DNA from: Treponema sp.
GTDB lineage: Bacteria > Spirochaetota > Spirochaetia > Treponematales > Breznakiellaceae
Reading direction: 5' to 3'
Length of the DNA stretch: 5,777 nt
NCBI GenBank assembly: GCA_031257595.1
Contig: JAIROH010000188.1
Coordinates: forward strand, 1-5,777
Numbering within the stretch: position 1 is the first letter of the stretch; each line of letters opens with the position of its first letter. Of this stretch, positions 1-4,562 are shown piece after piece. The notes beneath the pieces are model-generated. The model saw nothing but the letters and a program-made list of their open reading frames with translations, did no database searches and was not told the DNA's origin. A program made the position numbers and the translations under genes.

Positions 1-8
1 TGTCGGTA

Positions 9-47
9 CACTAGGGTAATAGGCCGGCGCATGTGCCGGCTAGTGCC
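9..47. repeat. GC-rich hairpin at window edge
   Basis: GCCGGC at 23-28 and again at 35-40 are self-complementary and can pair across a 6-nt loop (GCATGT). CACTAG at 9-14 is also complementary to CTAGTG at 40-45, which could lengthen the stem with an 8-nt bulge on the left side. No T-run follows directly, so it is not a classic terminator by itself. No coding region can be assigned to bases 1-65; short reading frames that close at 12-18 could be the tail of a gene lying to the left, but the window gives too little to say. Confidence 0.4.
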
Positions 48-65
48 ACAGGCCACGCCCTTACC

Positions 66-104
66 AACAAAAAGAGCCTGGGTACCCAGGCTCTTTTTGT
101 TTTT
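66..104. terminator. Bidirectional Rho-independent terminator
   Basis: Bases 66-101 form a perfect 36-nt palindrome centred on GGTACC. The GC core AGCCTGGG/CCCAGGCT is flanked by A5 on the left (69-73) and T5 on the right (94-98), with further T at 100-104. Because the U-tract appears on whichever strand is read, it should stop transcription both ways. It lies about 80 nt past the stop codon of the minus-strand barrel gene, so it probably ends that transcript and may also end a plus-strand gene lying left of the window. Confidence 0.85.
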
Positions 105-114
105 CTGTTAACCG

Positions 115-180
115 TTAACGAAACTTTAGAAACAACCTTGTCAAGAGGAAGACAACGCCTCCCCCTTAACAAGACTTTAG
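115..180. repeat. Short degenerate direct repeat downstream of barrel gene
   Basis: TTAACGAAACTTTAG (115-129) and TTAACAAGACTTTAG (166-180) match at 13 of 15 positions and lie 51 bp apart. The second copy abuts the stop codon of the barrel gene. GTTAAC also occurs twice at 107-119 with one base between. Function is unknown; this could be chance in AT-rich 3' UTR sequence. Confidence 0.4.
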
Positions 181-1113
181 TTAGAACGCGTACTTGATCC
201 AGACGCCGACACCGATCTCAATGTCTTTCTGTTTAGCATCGTCGGCATTAATTCCGGCAATAGGGATCTCAAGACCGGCTTTGAGTTTTTCGCTGATATC
301 GTATTCGGCATAGGGTTTGAACGTAAGACCGGTAGTCCCGTCACCGCCAAAGAATCTTTGGTCTGAACCGTCAAGACCGCCGGTACCGCTAAGTTCGGCG
401 CCGATCTTAAGGGGAATACTGGGCAGGGTGTAGCCAACGTTGAGTTTGGCGATTTCGGCGATGTAGTTGTCAGGATCAGCAATGACATAGTTGAAATGGT
501 ACTCTATGCCAAGGCCGAACGCGAAATCCGCGGTAACCTTCAGATCAATCTTGTCGGCCACTTTGGTACCATCGGCAAAAACACCGTAGTCCCCACTGCT
601 TTTGACTCCAGTGGTATTGAAGTCATATTCAACCTCAAAACCAAGGGTCGCGGGACCGGCGGCAAGGCCGGCATAACCGACGTTAAAATGGAGAGCGGCG
701 AAAAGCGGACTGGTCCCGAACTTTTCCAAATCCTTATACGCAGATGGAAGCGTACCCTCGCCAACAACATCCGCTACGGTAACCGCCCAGGTGGAAAGCG
801 CAAAAGTGAGGGTTCCGGGACCGGCGGGAAGCTCGTAAAAGCCTTTGAGGAAATTGTCCCCGTGAGGCGCATAAGGATACGAGTCCTCTTGAAGGACAAT
901 CCCCGTACCGGCTTGAATACCGACGCCGATGGAACCGGGGCCAAGCTCTGTTTTGCCTTCACCGCTAATTTCGGTGTACAGGACAGGGGTTAATTTTCCC
1001 TTATTTCCTTCGGTCAGGTTGTTGAATTCAAGACCGCCCTTGACAGTCGCCTGGGCAAACGTGAAGGAAACGAGGACAGTGGTTAACAGAAAAAGAATTG
1101 CAAGTTTCTTCAT
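181..1113 (-). CDS. Secreted outer-membrane beta-barrel protein, unknown function
   Basis: A 310-residue exported protein. Residues 1-20 are a classical Sec signal peptide: MKK, then a hydrophobic stretch at about 4-17, with likely cleavage after TFA at 18-20. The mature part has no other hydrophobic helix and is built of alternating polar/apolar strands separated by Gly/Asp/Asn-rich turns. It ends in GVGVWIKYAF, a terminal Phe with alternating hydrophobics, which is the usual beta-barrel C-terminal signal read by BamA. Three strand-turn units share a Gly-Pro-Gly/Ala turn (about 55-70, 93-108, 149-164), suggesting internal duplication. The start is fixed by AGGAGG six bases upstream and by the signal peptide. 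It is monocistronic, with its own promoter (1149-1177) and terminator (66-104). Porin-like transport or a surface role is inference; I recognise no named family. Confidence 0.85.
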   Translation of the reverse strand: MKKLAILFLLTTVLVSFTFAQATVKGGLEFNNLTEGNKGKLTPVLYTEISGEGKTELGPGSIGVGIQAGTGIVLQEDSYPYAPHGDNFLKGFYELPAGPGTLTFALSTWAVTVADVVGEGTLPSAYKDLEKFGTSPLFAALHFNVGYAGLAAGPATLGFEVEYDFNTTGVKSSGDYGVFADGTKVADKIDLKVTADFAFGLGIEYHFNYVIADPDNYIAEIAKLNVGYTLPSIPLKIGAELSGTGGLDGSDQRFFGGDGTTGLTFKPYAEYDISEKLKAGLEIPIAGINADDAKQKDIEIGVGVWIKYAF

Positions 1114-1119
1114 TTAAAT

Positions 1120-1125
1120 CCTCCT
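1120..1125 (-). promoter_or_regulatory. Strong ribosome binding site of barrel gene
   Basis: Read on the minus strand this is AGGAGG, a full anti-Shine-Dalgarno match, six bases before the ATG at 1113. It settles the start codon. Confidence 0.85.
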
Positions 1126-1148
1126 ATAGAAAGTTAAATGCTCTTATG

Positions 1149-1177
1149 ACAATACTGTCTTTATGGAAGATTGTCAA
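1149..1177 (-). promoter_or_regulatory. Sigma70-like promoter of barrel gene
   Basis: On the minus strand, TTGACA (1172-1177, perfect -35) is followed by exactly 17 bases and TATTGT (1149-1154, 4 of 6 match to the -10). The transcript would start near 1141-1142, giving a leader of about 28 nt that carries AGGAGG. GACAAT at 1148-1153 and ATTGTC at 1170-1175 form an inverted repeat spanning the spacer; this could be an operator, but it arises partly from the promoter hexamers themselves. Confidence 0.7.
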
Positions 1178-1188
1178 GTATCTGAAAT

Positions 1189-1224
1189 AAAAATATCTTT
1201 TTTTTTAAAAAAAAAGATATTTTT
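1189..1224. repeat. Perfect 36-nt A/T palindrome upstream of promoter
   Basis: A run of nine T followed by nine A is flanked by AAAAATATC on the left and GATATTTTT on the right, making a perfect 18-bp inverted repeat with no spacer (centre 1206/1207). It begins 12 bp upstream of the -35 of the barrel promoter, where UP elements act. It may stimulate transcription, form a bent or cruciform segment, or insulate the gene. It has almost no GC, so it is a poor terminator stem. Confidence 0.65.
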
Positions 1225-1229
1225 TTCTG

Positions 1230-1680
1230 CCGGCGGAGTTTCCCCGAAACTGCGGTTTTTGGGAAGATAATCCTGAAATTCGCGAAAAAGGAAAGAAAAA
1301 AGGGGGATTTTCTTCCAAAACCTTCTTCGCCTTATTCGACTTTGTGGTTAAATATTCTTAAGTATACGCATATGGGTTCAAGTCCCAATAATTCCCGGTG
1401 AAAATATCCGTAGCAAGCAATAAATTATTATTAAGCAAGAAAATTACGGTAGAGGTTTTCTTTTTAAAGTTGCAAGTAATTTTTAAAACATCACCACGAA
1501 GGACACGGAGTTAGGGGTTAATTTGATGGTCTTTTCCGTTTTGGTCTTTGCCTTGTCGACGGAAGGCTCTTTTTTTCCTGTAAATAAAGCAAAACCACGT
1601 TTTACGCCTTATATATAGAAACGGCCGCTTCAACCGGCCCCTGTTGTTGTCCTTTGGCACAGCATAGGGTATCTTTTGTT
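1230..1680. other. Long non-coding stretch with minor hairpins
   Basis: No convincing gene was found here on either strand. What it holds: a 6-bp hairpin AGTTTC-CCC-GAAACT (1237-1251); a tRNA T-arm-like hairpin TGGG-TTCAAGT-CCCA (1373-1387) with no other tRNA parts around it; weak arms CCGTA (1408-1412) and TACGG (1445-1449); the phrase CACCACGAAGGACACGGAG (about 1492-1510), which looks like a dispersed intergenic repeat; a terminator-like site (1550-1576); and a hairpin GGCCG-CTTCAAC-CGGCC (1623-1639) that may lie in the leader of the next gene. The left end is markedly AT-rich. It may be decayed sequence left by earlier insertions, but no transposase remnant is readable. Confidence 0.5.
1550..1576 (+). 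terminator. Weak Rho-independent terminator-like site
   Basis: GCCTT (1550-1554) and AAGGC (1563-1567) pair across an 8-base loop, followed two bases later by seven T (1570-1576). An alternative longer arm TTCCG...CGGAA upstream competes with it. No plus-strand gene precedes it in the window, so it would act on a leader transcript, on read-through from the left, or be fortuitous. Confidence 0.3.
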
Positions 1681-1687
1681 AGAGGAG
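1681..1687 (+). promoter_or_regulatory. RBS deciding the start at 1696
   Basis: AGAGGAG lies eight bases before the ATG at 1696. The same frame is open to an earlier ATG at 1654, but that one has no purine-rich site before it and would place this RBS inside the coding sequence, so 1696 is preferred. Confidence 0.75.
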
Positions 1688-1695
1688 ACGCAATT

Positions 1696-2289
1696 ATGGA
1701 GACAACGCACATCATCGATCCGCAGCTTGCTTTTGAGCAATTTATGGCAAGCATGCAGGAGCTCAGGAAAAGCCAGGAGGAAACCGCTCGGCAGCTAAAG
1801 GAAACCGACAAGCAGATGAAGGAAACCGACAAACAGATGAAGGAAACCGACAAGCGGGTCGGGGCGCTTACCAACCGTTTCGGCGAAATGGTCGAGTACA
1901 TGATACTTCCCAATCTGGTAGCAAAATTTGGCGAACTGAACTTTACGTTCACCAAAGCCAATCGTACAGAAATAACGGACCACAAACATAACATCATTAC
2001 CGAAGTCGACGCATTTTTGGAAAACGGCGATATGGTGATGATTGTTGAAATCAAAACCAAACCCAACAGCGATGATATAGACGATCATATTGAACGGATG
2101 GAAAAACTGCGGAAATACGCGGATTTACACAACGACAAGCGGCAATACCTTGGGGCGATGGCGGGGGTGGTTTTTAGCGAGAGTGAAAAGATCTATGCCC
2201 TGAAAAAGGGGTTTTATGTGATTGAGCCGTCCGGCGAGACTTTTACGATTACCGAGCCTACCGGCAGCTATCATCCCCATGTGTGGTAG
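1696..2289 (+). CDS. PD-(D/E)XK nuclease-fold protein with N-terminal coiled coil (DUF3782-like)
   Basis: A 197-residue cytoplasmic protein in two parts. Residues about 14-60 are a highly charged helix with clear heptads, including three tandem copies of KETDKQM/KETDKRV at 35-55, which predict a coiled coil and oligomerisation. Residues about 62-187 look like a PD-(D/E)XK fold: a helix with E64/E67, then TEVDAF with D105, then VEIKTK with E118 and K120, the D-(12)-ExK spacing of the active site. All core residues are kept, so it may be catalytic. Proteins of this build are frequent in cyanobacteria and, as I recall, in gut treponemes, often in many copies; their role is unestablished (mobile-element or DNA-processing links are suggested for the fold in general). 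No toxin, methyltransferase or transposase lies beside it. It is a single gene, convergent with glgA. Confidence 0.8.
   Translation: METTHIIDPQLAFEQFMASMQELRKSQEETARQLKETDKQMKETDKQMKETDKRVGALTNRFGEMVEYMILPNLVAKFGELNFTFTKANRTEITDHKHNIITEVDAFLENGDMVMIVEIKTKPNSDDIDDHIERMEKLRKYADLHNDKRQYLGAMAGVVFSESEKIYALKKGFYVIEPSGETFTITEPTGSYHPHVW
1798..1860 (+). repeat. Three tandem 21-bp repeats encoding coiled-coil heptads
   Basis: Three contiguous 21-bp units at 1798-1818, 1819-1839 and 1840-1860 each begin with AAGGAAACCGACAA. Units 1 and 2 differ by a single base; unit 3 diverges only at its end (CGGGTC). Each unit encodes one heptad, so gain or loss of a unit keeps both reading frame and coiled-coil register. 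Near-identity at DNA level suggests recent duplication by slippage or unequal crossing-over. Confidence 0.85.
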
Positions 2290-2351
2290 ATAGGAATTCA
2301 ACAAGATCGTATTCAACAGATAAAGGTCTACTCTGATAGTTTTGGCTAAAA

Positions 2352-2410
2352 CCCACGTCGCCGGGGATGATACATGCGCATGCGCCTGCCCCACTAAGCA
2401 GCGACGTTGG
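2352..2410. repeat. Nested inverted repeat I
   Basis: ACGTCGC (2355-2361) pairs with GCGACGT (2401-2407), extended past one C/T mismatch by CC (2352-2353) with GG (2409-2410). Inside, GGGG (2363-2366) can pair with CCCC (2389-2392), and inside that sits the perfect palindrome GCGCATGCGC (2376-2385). Three nested levels in 59 bases suggest a folded RNA or the remains of a small palindromic element. Confidence 0.55.
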
Positions 2411-2459
2411 CAACTACGTGGCCGTGAGTTTTGCTCCCATTAGAAAATTTGATTCGCAA

Positions 2460-2532
2460 GCGGGTCCATACCCCGCCCCTCTGGGGCGATTTGAACCCGG
2501 CAAGGATTTATTTGTTGGGGGTATGGACACGC
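2460..2532. repeat. Long imperfect inverted repeat II with internal hairpin
   Basis: GTCCATACCCC (2464-2474) and GGGGTATGGAC (2518-2528) are perfect 11-bp complements. Past a single G/A mismatch the stem continues with GCG (2460-2462) against CGC (2530-2532), giving 14 pairs in 15 positions. The enclosed segment holds a second perfect hairpin, CGCCCC-TCT-GGGGCG (2474-2488). It is too strong to dismiss as chance, yet lacks the T-run of a terminator on either strand. Confidence 0.7.
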
Positions 2533-2550
2533 ATAATATCCATACCTTGC
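2500..2550. repeat. Alternative stem competing with inverted repeat II
   Basis: GGTATGGA (2520-2527) pairs with TCCATACC (2539-2546) across an 11-nt loop. It uses the same bases that form the right arm of inverted repeat II, so the two folds exclude each other. GCAAGG (2500-2505) is also complementary to CCTTGC (2545-2550), a further closing option that overlaps two bases of the stem. Confidence 0.55.
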
Positions 2551-2562
2551 AGAACGACGATA

Positions 2563-2582
2563 CCCTGCCGCTCTGCGGCGGG
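2563..2582. repeat. GC hairpin III near the glgA stop codon
   Basis: GCCGC (2567-2571) and GCGGC (2575-2579) pair across the loop TCT, extended by CCC (2563-2565) with GGG (2580-2582) past one bulged T. It lies 27 bases beyond the glgA stop on the minus strand. It could stabilise the 3' end of that mRNA, but no U-tract follows. The TCT loop is the same as in the internal hairpin of inverted repeat II. Confidence 0.5.
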
Positions 2583-2609
2583 GAGAGTCATTTTGCCAGA
2601 ACAACAGGG

Positions 2610-4115
2610 TCAAACCCCGGCGCTTTTGTAAAGTTCAACGTACTGTTTTGCCGACTTTTTCCAGGAAAAGTCCTGTTTCATCCCGCGTATACGCATCGCC
2701 AGGATGTCTTCGGGTTTGTTGTACCAGGCCCAAACGGCCCAGCCGACGGTATTGTATATCGCGCTGGGGGTAAGGTCGTTAAACATAAAGCCCGTACCTC
2801 CACCCGATTCCTGGTCGTAGTTTACCACCGTATCGGCAAGGCCTCCCGTGTTGCGGACTATCGGAAGGGTTCCGTACACAAGAGAGTACATCTGGTTAAG
2901 GCCGCATGGCTCGTAACGGCTCGGCATAAGGAAAAAATCCGATCCGCCTTCTATTAAATGGGAAATTTCTTCGCTGTAACCGATGTGGGCCCTGAAGTTG
3001 GAAAGCCGCGAACCAAGACTGCGGATTTCGTTTTCCGCCCAAATTTCCCCCGATCCAAGGAATACAAACTGAAGGTCCATGTCCCGGCAAATTGACCAGG
3101 CCGAGCCGTAGGAAGGGCCGAAAAGTTCCCCAATTCCTTTCTGTTCGGCGAGACGGCCAATCATGCCGATAACGGGTATGTCGGCGGATTCTTTAAGGCC
3201 GAAACGGCTCTGGAGGGCCGCTTTGGCCTTTGCCTTGCCGCTTAAGTCTTTTGCCGAATACGGCGCCGGAAGGAATTTGTCCTTTTGGGGATTCCATACA
3301 CCGGTATCTATGCCGTTCAGTATCCCCGAATAATCGGAACGCCTTGAATTAAGCGGGCCGTCAAGACGGAAGCCCTGGGCCTGGGTCAGGGTTTCCCTGG
3401 CGTAGTTGGGAGAAACGGTGTTGAGCCTGTCGGCGGAATTGATTCCGGCTTTGAGGAGGTTCATCATGTTCCAGTCGTCAAAACCCGCCTGGTAAAATAC
3501 GTCCCAGCCAAGGCCGGTATAGGAAAAGTTGTCTTTGGCGTAAATGCCCTGGTAACCCAGATTGTGTATCGTGAGTACCGAAACGGTATTGGCGAAAGAG
3601 CCTTCCTCGCTTGAAACCCCTCGGCGTTCGCCGTACCTGAGAAAAACCGGAACCAGGGCGGCGGGCCAGTCGTGGGCGTGGACCACGTCGGGGTACCAGT
3701 GTATTTTCCGGCAAAGCTGAAAACAGGAACGGCAAAAAAACGAGAAACGGCGGGGGTTGTCGAGAAAATCCGGTTCCGGGGGGCTGCCGTAGATCCCGTC
3801 CCTGCCGAAAAATCCTTCGTGGTCGATAAAATACACCGTAACGGGATTTTCTTCCGGCGCGGACTTTTTGCCGTTTTCTCCGGGCAGTTCGGCCGTGTAC
3901 ACCGCGCACCATTCCTCTCCGCCGCCCGCGGGAACCCCCATGGCGCCTTCAAGCTTTTTTAACTTTCCCCGGTCTATACCGTAATACCGGGGAATGACAA
4001 TCCTCACTTCGTGGCCCAGAGCCGCCAGCGCGGCGGAAAGTGAAGATACCGCGTCGGCAAGGCCGCCTGTTTTGACAAACGGCACGGCCTCGCTCGCGGT
4101 CATCAGGATTTTCAT
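2610..4115 (-). CDS. glgA: Glycogen synthase (ADP-glucose type)
   Basis: GlgA, a GT5/GT-B cytoplasmic enzyme that transfers glucose from ADP-glucose to the non-reducing end of alpha-1,4-glucan. At 501 residues it is slightly longer than the usual 475-490 and complete. Seen in order: the N-terminal KTGGLAD with K15, the ADP-glucose contact; VVHAHDW at 144-150; TVSPNYA at 233-239; GILNGID at 264-270 opening the C-terminal domain; RLAEQKG at 321-327 (R321 and K326 bind phosphate); SRYEPCGLNQ at 399-408 with catalytic E402; and NTGGLADTV at 422-430. All key residues are kept. An extra segment at about 80-92 (ENGKKSAPEE) may explain part of the length. The ATG directly follows the stop of the ACT gene (TAA then ATG), and only a weak GGTGG precedes it, so translational coupling is likely. 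No other glycogen gene is in the window. Confidence 0.97.
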   Translation of the reverse strand: MKILMTASEAVPFVKTGGLADAVSSLSAALAALGHEVRIVIPRYYGIDRGKLKKLEGAMGVPAGGGEEWCAVYTAELPGENGKKSAPEENPVTVYFIDHEGFFGRDGIYGSPPEPDFLDNPRRFSFFCRSCFQLCRKIHWYPDVVHAHDWPAALVPVFLRYGERRGVSSEEGSFANTVSVLTIHNLGYQGIYAKDNFSYTGLGWDVFYQAGFDDWNMMNLLKAGINSADRLNTVSPNYARETLTQAQGFRLDGPLNSRRSDYSGILNGIDTGVWNPQKDKFLPAPYSAKDLSGKAKAKAALQSRFGLKESADIPVIGMIGRLAEQKGIGELFGPSYGSAWSICRDMDLQFVFLGSGEIWAENEIRSLGSRLSNFRAHIGYSEEISHLIEGGSDFFLMPSRYEPCGLNQMYSLVYGTLPIVRNTGGLADTVVNYDQESGGGTGFMFNDLTPSAIYNTVGWAVWAWYNKPEDILAMRIRGMKQDFSWKKSAKQYVELYKSAGV

Positions 4116-4532
4116 TTAAAAGGAATCCACCATCGAAAGGCCGTTTTCCTTAATCAGGGCAAGGCCTTTGTCATGATCCTCCAGTTTGAAGATAACCACG
4201 GCCTTTCCCACGTTTCCTTCAAGAGAGGCGTAGAGGTATTCGATGTTGACGCGGCTTTTCCGGAACAATTCCATCACCCCGGCAAGACTGCCCGGCTTGT
4301 CTTCAATCTCAACCGCGGCAACATTGGTGATGCGCGTCGTAAAGCCCGCGCCGGTAAGGGCCTTAACGGCCTTGTCCTGGTCGTTGACGATAAGCCGCAG
4401 GATCCCGAAATCCGCCGTGTCGGCAATGGATATCGCGCGAAGATTAATGCCCGCGTCGGCAAGTACCCTGGTTACTTCTCCCAGACGGCCGGCGTTATTT
4501 TCAAGAAAAACCGAAATCTGTTTTATCTCCAT
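4116..4532 (-). CDS. Tandem ACT-domain protein, partner of the aryl-CoA ligase
   Basis: A 138-residue soluble protein consisting only of two ACT domains: about 3-66 (ISVFLENNAGRLGEVTRVL, with the loop Gly at 15) and about 70-136 (VEIEDKPGSLAGVMELF, with Gly at 81). ACT domains bind amino acids and usually act by changing the activity or assembly of a partner enzyme. There is no catalytic or DNA-binding domain. The start is set by AGGAG at 4542-4546, nine bases upstream. It sits 30 bases downstream of the ligase gene and abuts glgA. Stand-alone double-ACT proteins encoded next to phenylacetate-CoA ligase are a known arrangement in anaerobic bacteria and archaea, so sensing an aromatic or branched amino acid or its acid is the best guess. 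The ligand is not readable from sequence. Confidence 0.9.
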   Translation of the reverse strand: MEIKQISVFLENNAGRLGEVTRVLADAGINLRAISIADTADFGILRLIVNDQDKAVKALTGAGFTTRITNVAAVEIEDKPGSLAGVMELFRKSRVNIEYLYASLEGNVGKAVVIFKLEDHDKGLALIKENGLSMVDSF

Positions 4533-4541
4533 TTTTTCTTT

Positions 4542-4546
4542 CTCCT
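4542..4546 (-). promoter_or_regulatory. RBS of the ACT-domain gene
   Basis: On the minus strand AGGAG precedes the ATG at 4532 by nine bases, within the 30-base gap after the ligase stop. No promoter is evident in that gap, so the ACT gene is probably co-transcribed with the ligase gene. Confidence 0.75.
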
Positions 4547-4562
4547 TATATATTCCGCTGCG

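Larger units (their letters stand above)
2290..2609. other. Convergent intergenic region rich in inverted repeats
   Basis: The 320 bases between two convergent stop codons carry no supportable gene. Plus-strand reading frames cross it, but they run on antisense into glgA and have no RBS. Just after the stop, ATTCAACA is repeated at 2296-2303 and 2311-2318, and GTTTT-GGCT-AAAAC (2339-2352) can fold. From 2352 to 2582 there is a succession of nested and competing inverted repeats, listed separately. There is no hairpin followed by a T-run on either strand, so neither flanking gene has an obvious intrinsic terminator. Confidence 0.7.

Noticed and set aside
496..993. Plus-strand open frame of 165 codons inside the barrel gene
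   Set aside because: It is antisense to a gene with a signal peptide, strong RBS and promoter, and is rich in Arg/Gly/Lys as expected for a shadow frame.
1310..1400. tRNA gene around the T-arm-like hairpin at 1373-1387
   Set aside because: No acceptor-stem complement, D-arm or anticodon arm can be placed at the required distances.
1654..1656. Earlier ATG as the start of the nuclease-fold gene
   Set aside because: It has no purine-rich site upstream and would bury the clear AGAGGAG RBS within the coding sequence.
1647..1675. Promoter TTGTCC-N17-TATCTT for the nuclease-fold gene
   Set aside because: Each hexamer matches only 4 of 6, and the start would fall at about 1682, on the RBS itself. 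TATATA near 1612 is an alternative but has no credible -35.
1798..1860. CRISPR-like short repeats
   Set aside because: The units are contiguous with no spacers and encode protein heptads.
2125..2394. Minus-strand open frame of 89 codons over the end of the nuclease-fold gene
   Set aside because: It overlaps the well-supported plus-strand gene, lacks an RBS, and its composition looks like a shadow frame.
2455..2510. Minus-strand tRNA suggested by GGGTTCAAATC at about 2489-2498
   Set aside because: The flanking bases do not form a T-stem beyond one pair; they belong instead to the local hairpin and long inverted repeat.
2290..2540. Integron attC site, suggested by ATTCAAC (RYYYAAC) at 2296 and 2311 and by the palindromes
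   Set aside because: No matching GTTRRRY core is found on the right; GTTGGCA at 2406 and GTTGGGG at 2514 both break the consensus, and no integrase or cassette is present.
2367..2957. Plus-strand open frame of 196 codons across the intergenic gap into glgA
   Set aside because: More than half is antisense to glgA, there is no RBS before its ATG, and the intergenic half is made of inverted repeats.
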